From JAJDZL01 sp965221175 (GTDB lineage: Bacteria > Pseudomonadota > Gammaproteobacteria > Arenicellales > JAJDZL01): a DNA stretch of 64,000 nucleotides. The notes below the pieces were generated by a model that saw only the letters and a program-made list of their open reading frames with translations, was not told the origin of the DNA and ran no database searches. The first letter of the stretch is position 1. The number at the start of each line of letters is the position of its first letter. Shown here piece by piece: positions 51,853 through 60,959 of the stretch. Location of the stretch: positions 868,001 to 932,000 of the forward strand of contig OZ244867.1 of NCBI GenBank assembly GCA_965221175.1, written 5' to 3'. Position numbers and translations under genes: made by a program.

Positions 51853-53181
51853 CTACCTGTTACCGCCAAATCGCACATCGAGCTTGTCACGCATACTGAA
51901 AAACAGCATCGTCAGAATATGAATCGGCCAACGCAGGTATCGGCCTCCGGTAAATCCTTTGTGTGGAATTGAAGCGAACACATCGAAACCCTCAGCGGAA
52001 CCTGTGATTGCTTGCGCCAGAATTTTTCCGACAATGTTTGTTAATGCAACTCCATGACCGGAAAATCCCTGGGCATAGTAGACATTTCCATCAATACACC
52101 CGATAGATGGAAGTCGATTCATGGTTACCGCGATTCTGCCACTCCAGGCATAGTCTATCTTGGTGTCTCTCAATTCTGGGTACAGATACAGCACTCTTGG
52201 TCTAACCATGCTTTTGATGTCACTTGGGTCAGTCGGAAGATACTTTTCAGCACCTCCGAAAAGCAGTCTTCGATCCGATGACAGTCGATAGTAGTTCAAA
52301 CAGAATCTGGAATCGAAAACTGCAACATCATCTCGATTGATTCGATGTGCAACCTTCTCACTCAGGCGTTCAGTTGCAATTATGTAACTGGTGAACGGCA
52401 TTATGAATCGACTGATGGTTGGCGATGCCCTGCCTATGTAGGCATTGCAGGCGAATACAATGTACTTCGTGTGAACTTCTTCTCCCCCTTCCGTTGTAAC
52501 TACATAGCCGTTTTTATTCTTTCTGTAACCACTCATCGCAGAATTCTCGTAGATTCGCACATTCGCACCAACCGCAGCGTTGGCAAGTCCTATCGTTAAA
52601 TTCAGTGGATGAAGGTGTCCGGAGCTTGTATCCAGTATTCCGGCTAAATATTTATCAGTCCCCAGCATCTCCTGAATTTCGGTGCTCTCGATATAGCGAA
52701 TCGAATCGCAACTGTAATTTTTTCGCAGATGATCGACTTGCTCTCGATAAGCCTTGGCTGCTTTTTGAGTTACTGCAGCGGCCACAACACCGCGTTTGAA
52801 ATCGCAATTAATCCGGTGTCGTTCGATTCGATGAACGACTTCCTGTTTAGCATGTTCACACAAATCCCAAAACTGAGAGGCTCTGTCATTTCCGAATTCA
52901 CTCTCCAGCTCTTTCTGCGACCAGTTCAGTCCAGATCCAAGCTGTCCGCCATTTCTTCCGGAAGCACCCCAGCCAACTTTATTGGCTTCCAAAACAACTG
53001 AATCGAATCCTCTTTCAGATAAATTCAGTGCTGTCGACAATCCGGTATAGCCACCACCGATTACACAAACATCGCAACTCTCGGATCTCGCAAGAGACGG
53101 GTAATCACGCATTCCAACAGCGCTGGCTGCATAGTAAGAATTTGTGTGAACCGAGATTGTAGAATTTGAGGAAGATGTCAC
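51853..53181 (-). CDS. puuB: FAD-dependent gamma-glutamylputrescine oxidase (PuuB-like)
   Basis: DAO-fold flavoenzyme, 442 residues. FAD motif CVIGGGYTGLSTALNLS near residues 34-50, then GASGRNGGQLGSG and the C-terminal YAQGFSGHGVALTNIVGK. PuuB oxidises gamma-glutamyl-putrescine to gamma-glutamyl-4-aminobutanal. Its start overlaps the PuuA stop by 4 bp (ATGA), which strongly supports the pathway. PuuC is not in this window. Confidence 0.87.
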   Translation of the reverse strand: MTSSSNSTISVHTNSYYAASAVGMRDYPSLARSESCDVCVIGGGYTGLSTALNLSERGFDSVVLEANKVGWGASGRNGGQLGSGLNWSQKELESEFGNDRASQFWDLCEHAKQEVVHRIERHRINCDFKRGVVAAAVTQKAAKAYREQVDHLRKNYSCDSIRYIESTEIQEMLGTDKYLAGILDTSSGHLHPLNLTIGLANAAVGANVRIYENSAMSGYRKNKNGYVVTTEGGEEVHTKYIVFACNAYIGRASPTISRFIMPFTSYIIATERLSEKVAHRINRDDVAVFDSRFCLNYYRLSSDRRLLFGGAEKYLPTDPSDIKSMVRPRVLYLYPELRDTKIDYAWSGRIAVTMNRLPSIGCIDGNVYYAQGFSGHGVALTNIVGKILAQAITGSAEGFDVFASIPHKGFTGGRYLRWPIHILTMLFFSMRDKLDVRFGGNR

Positions 53182-54548
53182 AGATACAACAGATATTCTT
53201 GACCCGTCACCTGCTGCAAATACTGGTTGATCTCATCTCGCTTGACTGCACAGTACAACTCAACGTATTCACTGGTTAAATATGTAGCAGCAAACTTGGA
53301 TGACTGAAATACTGATACAGAATTTTCCCACTCCAGCGGCAGTGTTTCATCAATTTCACCACTTACGTTTATTGCTGGTGCTGCTTCACCGGGATCGATT
53401 GAATTTACGATGCCGTGGTGCACTCCGGCAAGCAGCGCCGCGAGCACCAGATACGGATTGGCATCGGCACCTGCGATTCGATGTTCAAGTCGCCGGGCGT
53501 TGTGGTCTCCTGAAGGTATTCGAATCGCCACCGAACGATTGTTGTATCCCCAAGATCGGTTGACCGGCACGTACAGGTCAGGAACAAATCGTCGGTATGA
53601 ATTTCGACCCGGTGCAAAAATCGCAAACATGTCCGACGTGGTGTCCAAAAGGCCTCCGATTGCATGTCGCATCAGCGAATTCCCCAATATTGACTTTCCC
53701 TGGAATACATTCTTCCCGGAATCATCCTCCATACTCAGGTGGAGATGCATGCCATTGCCACTGTATTGAATAAAGGGTTTGGCCATAAAGGTTGCTCGCA
53801 TTCCAAACGTCAATGCAACATCACGAACAACTCGTTTCAGTAAAATGCAATGATCTGCGGCTGTAAGTGGGTCGTTCACATGACGTAAATTGATTTCATA
53901 CTGGGACGGAGAATATTCTGAGGTCACTACAGAGGCAGGAATTCCTTGAATTTCGCACGCTGAATGCACGCTTCGTAGAAATTCATGATGTTTGTCGAGA
54001 TCTTCCAGTGAATACACTTGTGTTTCCACTGAACCGGAATCGACACTTTTCGATTCTGCAATTTTTGGTCTTCCCTTTTCATCTAACGCTCCATCCAAGA
54101 GATAGAATTCAAGTTCAAATGCTATATTTGTCCTATATCCCAGAGTATTGAATTGCTCAAGCACGCTTGCTGCCACATGTCTCGGATCAACAACACTCGG
54201 TGAGCCGTCATCGGTGTAGAGTTCCATCAGCACTTGGGCGTTTCGTCCCGTACCCCAAGGAACGTACTGGGTTGTTCCAGGAATCGGAAACAGCGTGCCA
54301 TCTGGATCTCCATCGGAAAATCCGCGCCCGCAGGGGTCTGAACCCGCCCCAAGAAAATCCAGCAAAAATGTGCTTTCCGGAATTTGAACGCCCGAAGTAT
54401 AGATTTTGCCAGCTTCCGCTACTGGAAATCTCTTGCCACGAATATAACAGCTCATATCCGATAGGATGGCATCAACGTATTCAATATCAGGATAACGCTC
54501 GATAAGTCTTTCCAGCTCTGTCAATGACGTATTATGGGAAGTTTTCAT
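53178..54548 (-). CDS. puuA: Gamma-glutamylputrescine synthetase (PuuA), glutamine-synthetase family
   Basis: Type I glutamine-synthetase-fold ligase, 456 residues. Signatures: FELEFYLLDG, the NGMHLHLSM block that holds metal and ATP contacts, GRNSYRRF and GDHNARRLEHRIAGADANPYL near the C-terminus. The catalytic beta-grasp N-terminal domain starts IERYPDIEYVDA. PuuA joins glutamate to putrescine with ATP. It could also be another gamma-glutamyl-polyamine synthetase such as SpuI. The tight 4-bp overlap with puuB makes a two-gene catabolic unit. Confidence 0.9.
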   Translation of the reverse strand: MKTSHNTSLTELERLIERYPDIEYVDAILSDMSCYIRGKRFPVAEAGKIYTSGVQIPESTFLLDFLGAGSDPCGRGFSDGDPDGTLFPIPGTTQYVPWGTGRNAQVLMELYTDDGSPSVVDPRHVAASVLEQFNTLGYRTNIAFELEFYLLDGALDEKGRPKIAESKSVDSGSVETQVYSLEDLDKHHEFLRSVHSACEIQGIPASVVTSEYSPSQYEINLRHVNDPLTAADHCILLKRVVRDVALTFGMRATFMAKPFIQYSGNGMHLHLSMEDDSGKNVFQGKSILGNSLMRHAIGGLLDTTSDMFAIFAPGRNSYRRFVPDLYVPVNRSWGYNNRSVAIRIPSGDHNARRLEHRIAGADANPYLVLAALLAGVHHGIVNSIDPGEAAPAINVSGEIDETLPLEWENSVSVFQSSKFAATYLTSEYVELYCAVKRDEINQYLQQVTGQEYLLYL

Positions 54549-54742
54549 ATAATATATTCAGACCCGTTATGGTGTAATTTTCCTACATTATCGTGGGAAC
54601 GCTCGGACTGAATGAGTCAGCTGTGTAAACAATCATCAATGTGCCGTGATTTGCTGATTTCGTTCAAATATAGTGTAATCTAAAGCACAATAATAGTATG
54701 CTAATCTGCCATTTCCCTTAAACACTTTTCGAGGACATAAAC

Positions 54743-55222
54743 ATGACAATCGCCGTAGGTGACAGAATTCCGGATGTAGTGCTACATCACATGACAGATA
54801 AAGGACCTGCAGAAATTTCGACTGCAGAAATTTTCGGCGGCAAAAAAGTAATTTTGTTTGCACTTCCAGGAGCGTTCACACCCACTTGCTCGGATTATCA
54901 TCTACCAAGTTATGTCGTCAATGCCGATAATATTTTTGCCAAAGGCGTTGACACAATCGTGTGCCTGTCAGTTAACGACGCTTTCGTGATGGGTGCTTGG
55001 GGAAATAACCAAAATGCCGAAAATATTCTGATGCTGGCAGATGGAAGTGCGAATTTTACGGAAGCGGTCGGCATTGAACTTGATCTTACCGACAGGGGCT
55101 TGGGAGTCCGTTCGGACCGCTATGCAATGATTGTAGAAAATGGCGTTGTTACCGCATTGAATAGAGAGGCACCCGGCAAGTTTGAAGTCAGTGATGCAGA
55201 AACAATTATGGCTTTGCTGTAA
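54743..55222 (+). CDS. Peroxiredoxin, Prx5/AhpE-like (atypical thiol peroxidase)
   Basis: Peroxiredoxin of 159 residues, the Prx5 length. The peroxidatic cysteine is in PGAFTPTCSDYHLPSY (near residue 50), and RSDRYAMIVENGVV is the C-terminal strand with conserved Arg. It reduces peroxides using thioredoxin or glutathione. No second Cys in the usual resolving position is obvious, so a monothiol mechanism is likely. It stands alone with about 190 bp upstream of it. Confidence 0.93.
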   Translation: MTIAVGDRIPDVVLHHMTDKGPAEISTAEIFGGKKVILFALPGAFTPTCSDYHLPSYVVNADNIFAKGVDTIVCLSVNDAFVMGAWGNNQNAENILMLADGSANFTEAVGIELDLTDRGLGVRSDRYAMIVENGVVTALNREAPGKFEVSDAETIMALL

Positions 55223-55254
55223 CTGCCAATTGCAAAATTACCAACCTCGGCAAA

Positions 55255-56229
55255 TCAGTCTGTTTGCTGAGGAAGGGCATCCAGACGACCACCAACTTGT
55301 CTTATAACCCGTGAGGCGATCCCTGAAGCTGCATCCATGCACTTGGGAATTGACCAGTCGCGCGTAAAACCATGGAGAAATCCTGCCGCATAGGCATCGC
55401 CGGCACCCGTCGTATCAACCAAATCGGGTACCGCTTCGACTTCTCGAACATGGGTCTTGCCTTGCGATAGAACAACAGAGCCTTGTTCACCCCTAGTGAC
55501 AACCAGGTGCTTAACCTTTACTTTGATTTCCGCTAGCGCGGCTTCCAGATTCTCTGATTCGTAGAGACTCTGCGCCTCCAATTCATTGGCAAACAGGAGG
55601 TCGACTTGCTGTTCGACATATTTCTGCAAGTCATATCTATGTCTATCAACTAGAAACGGGTCTGACAAAGTAAGCGCAATTGAGGTTCCCGCCTCTTTCG
55701 CTACCCTCGAAGATTCGAAAATTAAATCTTTGGCACCAGGTAAATCCCACAGATATCCTTCAATCAGCAAGAAAGACGACCGTTTGATCGCTTCTTCTTC
55801 AATATCGGCCGCTGAAAGCATCGTACATACGCCAAGACTGGTGGACATGGTTCTCTGGGCGTCAGATGTCACAAATATATAGCACCGCCCGGTCGAGGCT
55901 CCGCTTTGAACTGGGCGTGTGTTGAAATCTATTCCGGAGCGACTCATGTCTTCACGGAATTGTTGGCCGATCTTGTCTTGAGCAATCTTTCCGATAAATT
56001 GACTGCGGCCGCCCAGCAAGGCCAATTGCACTATTGAATTGGCGACTGAACCGCCGGAACACACTGAAGCAGGCTTGACTACAGACTCCAGTTCGCCAGC
56101 GGCGTCCTCATCGATGAGTGTCATTGAGCCTTTTATCAATCCCATTTTCTGCAATTCACTGTCTTCAGCAAAGCACAGAATGTCGACCATCGCATTACCG
56201 ATGCCGAGCACGTCGACTCGATCAGTCAC
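55255..56229 (-). CDS. PfkB-family sugar/adenosine kinase
   Basis: PfkB-fold kinase of 324 residues. N-terminal block VDVLGIGNAMVDILCF, first PfkB motif GGSVANSIVQLALLGG and the second motif DTTGAGDAYAAGFLHG, with the catalytic Asp, near residue 273. It resembles bacterial adenosine-kinase-like or ribokinase-like enzymes. Its start overlaps the stop of the M20 amidohydrolase gene by 4 bp, so the two likely act on related nitrogen compounds or nucleosides (inference). Confidence 0.88.
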   Translation of the reverse strand: MTDRVDVLGIGNAMVDILCFAEDSELQKMGLIKGSMTLIDEDAAGELESVVKPASVCSGGSVANSIVQLALLGGRSQFIGKIAQDKIGQQFREDMSRSGIDFNTRPVQSGASTGRCYIFVTSDAQRTMSTSLGVCTMLSAADIEEEAIKRSSFLLIEGYLWDLPGAKDLIFESSRVAKEAGTSIALTLSDPFLVDRHRYDLQKYVEQQVDLLFANELEAQSLYESENLEAALAEIKVKVKHLVVTRGEQGSVVLSQGKTHVREVEAVPDLVDTTGAGDAYAAGFLHGFTRDWSIPKCMDAASGIASRVIRQVGGRLDALPQQTD

Positions 56230-57461
56230 TCAGAAATTCCAGCCCTTGCCAGGATGGAGTGGAGTAAAACATTCGCTCCAGCTTCTGCAAACTCTTTTGT
56301 AGTGTTTTCTGCTTCGTTGTGGCTCACGCCGCCATCACACGGAATGAAAATCATCGATGTCGGTGCTACTCGGGAAATATAAACGGAATCGTGACCAGCT
56401 CCGCTAACCATTTCATTGAAGTCATAGCCACAGGTACTTGCGCTGTTGCGAACGACATCAATGCACTCGCTGTCAAATTGAATCGGCGGCGAGCGCCAGA
56501 TGCGGTTGATTTGCGCTTGCAGGCTAGAGACTGCATCAAACTGTCCGACAGTGTTTTTCAATTGTTGGTCCAACCGGTCAAATTCTTCGACATCCGGATG
56601 ACGCATGTCGATCGAAAATTCCACTCTTGAAGGCACGGTATTCCTTGATCCCGGATAGACTCGAAACTCTCCTATGGTAAGACGTGCATCAAATCCCGAA
56701 ATTTCAGCAATCGGGTAGATTTGCGAAGCCAGTTCGCTGGCACCTCGCAGTGCGTCTTTGCGCTTGTCCATCGGTGTTGGTCCCGCATGGGTTTCTTCGC
56801 CAACGACCGTGACGTCATACCAACAAACACCCTGTACGCCTGTTACGACGCCGACAGGCTTGTCAAGCATCTCAAGTATGGGACCCTGTTCGATATGCGC
56901 TTCAAAAAACGCTGAAAATCCGTGGTCATCCGGCAAAGAATCGCCAAGGTATCCGATTCGCTGAAGTTCTTCACCCATCGTTCTCCCTTCGAGATCTGCT
57001 CGACTATGTCCGTAGGACAAATCAAATGCGCCTGCATAGATTGCTGAGCCGATCATCGCAGGCGGAAATCGAGCGCCCTCCTCATTCGTCCAGACCACCA
57101 ATTCGACAGGCAACTCAGTTTTGGTGCCACTATCATTCAGTGTTCGAATGACCTCAAGTGCCGCAAGAACACCATAGACTCCATCAAATTTTCCACCGGT
57201 TGGCTGACTGTCCAGATGACTTCCTGCTCCAACTGGGCGACCATCGGATGATTTTCCAGGCCTGCGAAAGAACAGATTTCCCATTGGATCTACTTGCCTT
57301 CCACAACCCTCAGCGCTACACCACTTAGTGAGGAGGTCTCTGCCTTCTTTGTCCAGATCGGTCAATGCCAATCGACAAACACCGCCTTTGGCCGTTGCTC
57401 CGATCTGAGCCATCTGCATAAGCGACTCCCAAAGTCTGTCGCCATTCACTTTGATGCCCAA
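56226..57461 (-). CDS. M20-family N-carbamoylase / allantoate-type amidohydrolase
   Basis: Zn-dependent amidase of 411 residues, of the hydantoinase/carbamoylase (HyuC/AllC) class. Metal ligands appear in VGAGSHLDSQPTGGKFDGVYG (His/Asp), WTNEEGARFPPAMIGS (Glu pair), EAHIEQGP (His) and near the end GAGHDSVYIS (His). The dimerisation domain lies between. Known members cleave N-carbamoyl amino acids, ureidoglycolate or allantoate. No hydantoinase or urease-type gene is adjacent; TctABC lies upstream. It is translationally coupled to the PfkB gene. Confidence 0.9.
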   Translation of the reverse strand: MGIKVNGDRLWESLMQMAQIGATAKGGVCRLALTDLDKEGRDLLTKWCSAEGCGRQVDPMGNLFFRRPGKSSDGRPVGAGSHLDSQPTGGKFDGVYGVLAALEVIRTLNDSGTKTELPVELVVWTNEEGARFPPAMIGSAIYAGAFDLSYGHSRADLEGRTMGEELQRIGYLGDSLPDDHGFSAFFEAHIEQGPILEMLDKPVGVVTGVQGVCWYDVTVVGEETHAGPTPMDKRKDALRGASELASQIYPIAEISGFDARLTIGEFRVYPGSRNTVPSRVEFSIDMRHPDVEEFDRLDQQLKNTVGQFDAVSSLQAQINRIWRSPPIQFDSECIDVVRNSASTCGYDFNEMVSGAGHDSVYISRVAPTSMIFIPCDGGVSHNEAENTTKEFAEAGANVLLHSILARAGISE

Positions 57462-57505
57462 TGTTCCTCCCCGTAAATTCCATTCACAAATTTGAATGAA
57501 GAGTT

Positions 57506-59017
57506 CTAAGCGTTTTCATCCTTGTATTCAGCATAGTAACTGCCAAAAATTTTACGATGACGAAAGATATTCATTGCGATCGTGATCAATCCTGCAGCAA
57601 TCAGAACCCCGCTGATCGGTTTTGTGAAAAAAGCGAAAACGTTATAGTCCAGTATAACCATTGATCTGGCAAAGGTGTCTTCTCCAATCTGCCCTAAAAT
57701 AACACCCATCACTAACGCTGGAATCGAGTAATCACCACGTCGCATCAAGAATCCAGCAACTCCAGCGACAAACATGGTGTAGACGTCCAGTATGTTTCCT
57801 CTCAATGCGAATGCCCCAATCGTTGCGAATATCAATATTGCAGGTGCCATGATCGGGAACGGGATTCGAAGCAAATTTACGATTCCCTTGGCCTCAACAA
57901 CACCCACTAGCAGAATTGCTAGACTCGCCCAGAACATTGACGCAAACAGCACCCACACAAGATCAGGCGCTTCAATCATGATGAGCGGTCCCACGTCCAT
58001 GTTATGCAGATTAAATACACCGATCATCATTGCTGTCAGGGCACCACCCGGTAGTCCCAATGCCAGCAGCGGAATCATTGCCGCTCCAGTCGCGGCGTTA
58101 TTGGCGGTTTCTGGCGCAACCACACCTTCCGGTTCTCCTTTCCCGAAGCGCTCGGGATGCTTTGACCATCGAACTGCTTCGTTGTACGACATGAACGCGG
58201 CAAGCGTCGCTCCGATTCCAGGCAAAATGCCACAGAAAAAACCAATCAGTGCGGAACGAGTAACCACGAATCTCATTTTCCAAAATTCGAAAAACGTCGG
58301 ATACGAAATTGAAACCTTCGGGGCTTCGTACTCTCCGCGTGCCAACCGCAATCCTTGAACAAACACCTCGGCAACCGCAAAAAATCCAAGTATCAGAGGA
58401 ATGAAATGCAGTCCGCCGTGCAGGTATAGCGTCCCAAAATTGAATCTTGGAATGCCGCCAGTCGGGTCGCTTCCAATCGATCCGATCAGCAATCCGATCA
58501 GCAATGACAGCCATCCTTTCGCGATCGATTTTGTACCGATACCTGCTACAACAGCCAATCCGAAGAACACCAGTGCAAAGATCTCGACTGGACCGAAGTT
58601 TGAAATTGCAAAATTTGCTGCCGGCTCGGTAAACGCCATCATAGCTACGGCTGCAAGAGTTCCACCAAACGCTGAGCAGGTCACGGCATAGCCAATCGCT
58701 TTGCCTGAATGACCCTGCCGAGTCATCGGATAGCCATCAAAGGCGGTTGGGGCATTTTCAACCGAGCCCGGGATATTGAACAATATCGCCGTTACCGCAC
58801 CTCCATATACTCCTGATACGTAAATGACGCCATAAAGCATGATCGCATGCGTAGATGACATCCAGGCAGTAAATGGCAATAGAACTGCTGCCAGCGTCAA
58901 CATGCTGAGGCCAGGAATGGCACCGAAAATCAGCCCGCCAAACAACCCTGCGAAAAAAATTAATATGCCGATCGGGTCAGTAAACAGTTGTGCGCTACCG
59001 ATAAGAAAGTTTTCCAT
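57506..59017 (-). CDS. tctA: Tripartite tricarboxylate transporter large permease (TctA-like)
   Basis: Inner-membrane permease of 503 residues (DUF112 / TctA family), with about 11-12 hydrophobic segments. Typical segments are the GLIFGAIPGLSMLTLAAVLLP glycine/proline-rich start, PGSVENAPTAFDGYPM, and FFCGILPGIGATLAAFMSY with a GLPGGALTAMMIG repeat later. It uses a cation gradient with TctB and a periplasmic receptor. Its start overlaps the TctB stop by 1 nt. The gene order tctC-tctB-tctA is standard. Confidence 0.94.
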   Translation of the reverse strand: MENFLIGSAQLFTDPIGILIFFAGLFGGLIFGAIPGLSMLTLAAVLLPFTAWMSSTHAIMLYGVIYVSGVYGGAVTAILFNIPGSVENAPTAFDGYPMTRQGHSGKAIGYAVTCSAFGGTLAAVAMMAFTEPAANFAISNFGPVEIFALVFFGLAVVAGIGTKSIAKGWLSLLIGLLIGSIGSDPTGGIPRFNFGTLYLHGGLHFIPLILGFFAVAEVFVQGLRLARGEYEAPKVSISYPTFFEFWKMRFVVTRSALIGFFCGILPGIGATLAAFMSYNEAVRWSKHPERFGKGEPEGVVAPETANNAATGAAMIPLLALGLPGGALTAMMIGVFNLHNMDVGPLIMIEAPDLVWVLFASMFWASLAILLVGVVEAKGIVNLLRIPFPIMAPAILIFATIGAFALRGNILDVYTMFVAGVAGFLMRRGDYSIPALVMGVILGQIGEDTFARSMVILDYNVFAFFTKPISGVLIAAGLITIAMNIFRHRKIFGSYYAEYKDENA

Positions 59018-59604
59018 TACGTCAACAAACCCAATATCTTCCCGTTAATTGCATTGAAAATTCCAGCGCCAGGCGGCAAATAGGTAAAAATCAATTTCAC
59101 GAAAACGACGATGATCGCCGTGTAAATTCCGATGGTGACGATGATCAGCGTTCTTAATCGCTGTACGCCCATAAGCCACATATAAAAGAACAGGAAGAAT
59201 GGAGTAACGATCAGAAATCCCATTTTGTGCATGAGGAATGTGTAGACTACGGGGACAGTGAATATCAGAATCATGCGAACACGGGTTGAGATCGTCAAAG
59301 TTCCCGATGTTTCATCGTCCTCTTCACCATTGTCGTCACGCAGTGTCATGCCACTTCTAAGCCAGTCAAAGTAGAGAAGCCAGCATGCGGCTATGAACAT
59401 TCCAAGAAGCACCATTCTCGGCCAATGTGCTGCTCCCCATTTATAAACGTGCAGTGGACCGTCAAACTGAAAGGTATAGAAGAAGGCCAATCCTACAAAA
59501 GCAAGCCAACCTCCAGCTTCAATTAATGAAGCCAGCCTTTTATGATCGGGACTGGGTGCACCAGCCATATTTGTTTCGTCTACGGATGTGAATATTTCGT
59601 ACAA
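59017..59604 (-). CDS. tctB: Tripartite tricarboxylate transporter small subunit (TctB-like)
   Basis: Small membrane subunit of about 195 residues, with four hydrophobic segments (for example WLAFVGLAFFYTFQF, GMFIAACWLLYFDWL, MILIFTVPVVYTFLM and LIIVTIGIYTAIIVVFV). TctB sequences are poorly conserved, and the call rests mostly on position between tctA and tctC and on the segment count. Its stop overlaps the tctA start by one base. Confidence 0.88.
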   Translation of the reverse strand: MYEIFTSVDETNMAGAPSPDHKRLASLIEAGGWLAFVGLAFFYTFQFDGPLHVYKWGAAHWPRMVLLGMFIAACWLLYFDWLRSGMTLRDDNGEEDDETSGTLTISTRVRMILIFTVPVVYTFLMHKMGFLIVTPFFLFFYMWLMGVQRLRTLIIVTIGIYTAIIVVFVKLIFTYLPPGAGIFNAINGKILGLLT

Positions 59605-59667
59605 ATTGCATCGCCAGTTTCAAAAACTCGAAACTGGCGATGAATGTTTACGAACGTTGATTTGGTA

Positions 59668-60696
59668 CTACAAACCTTCGCGGACAGGAAGACCTAACTC
59701 GCGAAATGCGTTGGCATAAACGCCCACAGAATCTTGCAAAATTTTAGTAGTATCCGCTCGACTCCTGAAAGAATCTACGATATCGAGACTTTTGCGCTTC
59801 ACAAAATCCTGGTGTTCCTCTGAATTGTAAGCTTCGGCAAATACTTCAGCTAGATATTCCACGATTTCCGGAGGTGTTCCGTTCTTCACAAACATTCCGC
59901 GGAATCTGAGTAACGGCTCCCAGTCCAAACCATAATCTGAACCAGTCGCTTTAGTATCTGGAAAATTTACAAATCGAGTTGGCCATATTGCGAGAATTGG
60001 CTTCAAGTTGCCAGCTTCGACGTATTTCGATACGTCACCAGGCTGTTCCATCAATAAATCAAGCTGTCCACCAATGACAGCACCAAAACGTTCTCCAGAC
60101 TTTCCAGTCAACACTTGACGTGACTTGAACCCAAAATGGTTTTCAACAACTGCCATGCTGACCAGTTCCATCGGAATGTTGATGTTGGATATGGTCAGAA
60201 TTCCATCTTCTGATTTCGCATACTCAACCACTTTGTCCCAATCCGGAACACCGTCAGTCTGAAATCTCTCGTCTTCCCCATTGATGAACAACATCGTCGG
60301 GGCGACGTTCATGATGACTAATGACTCAACGTCCGTTACTGGATTAACGTCGATTCGACCTTCTACGTATCTTGACGACAGCGTATCAATATGCTGAAGG
60401 AGAGTATAGCCATCAGCTGGAGCCTGCAAAAATTCCGGCAGACAATTTATGCCACCACCGCCGGTAATATTAATCTTGTTGATTTTGGCGTTCATGATCT
60501 TGGCTGCTGGACCGACAATCGCCTCAACAGCTTGGTCGGAACCACCGCCCTTTCCATAGCAGCAAATAACAGTAATCGGTCGTTCTGGATATCCGCCAGG
60601 ACCGGCGGCGTTTACTGCGGTAGACGCAAGTAATCCAAATCCGCTTACAGCCGAAGCAAATACGGCGACCAGAAATTTTCTAAAAATATTTCTCAT
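59668..60696 (-). CDS. tctC: Tripartite tricarboxylate receptor (TctC/Bug family)
   Basis: Periplasmic solute receptor of 342 residues with a signal peptide (FLVAVFASAVSGFGLLASTAVNA, cleaved near residue 30). YPERPITVICCYGKGGGSDQAVEAI is a variant of the Bug start (YPxRPIxxVVPFxxGGxxD). GGINCLPEFLQAPADGYTLL and the RFGAVIGGQLDLLMEQPGDV block follow. Bug receptors bind carboxylates such as citrate, glutarate or aromatic acids; the ligand here is unknown. The two cysteines in CCYGKGGG are unusual for the family. Confidence 0.88.
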   Translation of the reverse strand: MRNIFRKFLVAVFASAVSGFGLLASTAVNAAGPGGYPERPITVICCYGKGGGSDQAVEAIVGPAAKIMNAKINKINITGGGGINCLPEFLQAPADGYTLLQHIDTLSSRYVEGRIDVNPVTDVESLVIMNVAPTMLFINGEDERFQTDGVPDWDKVVEYAKSEDGILTISNINIPMELVSMAVVENHFGFKSRQVLTGKSGERFGAVIGGQLDLLMEQPGDVSKYVEAGNLKPILAIWPTRFVNFPDTKATGSDYGLDWEPLLRFRGMFVKNGTPPEIVEYLAEVFAEAYNSEEHQDFVKRKSLDIVDSFRSRADTTKILQDSVGVYANAFRELGLPVREGL

Positions 60697-60959
60697 ATAA
60701 CATTTCCTCCAAATTATAAGAATGCAACCTATTTATTTTTACTAGCCGACTCGTACTTTCCAGACACTGTCGCTCAAAGTGACGAAATCTCCTTGCGGCT
60801 TGAGCCAAGCTATTTCAGCGGATTATATACATGTATCATACAGAGGCATATTCAGTATCTAATTTATGAATTAATGGCCAATGAAATAGGTCAATATTAT
60901 CTATGCAATTCGCACTAACTGTGCGAAAACTCAAATCAGAATTCGCTGATGGGTTATAT
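60697..60959. promoter_or_regulatory. Divergent region tctC / acyl-CoA ligase
   Basis: An AT-rich spacer that must hold the promoters for tctCBA (minus) and the AMP-dependent ligase (plus). No regulator is encoded beside it. A GGAGG-like ribosome site for tctC is visible at 60704-60712 on the minus strand. Confidence 0.4.
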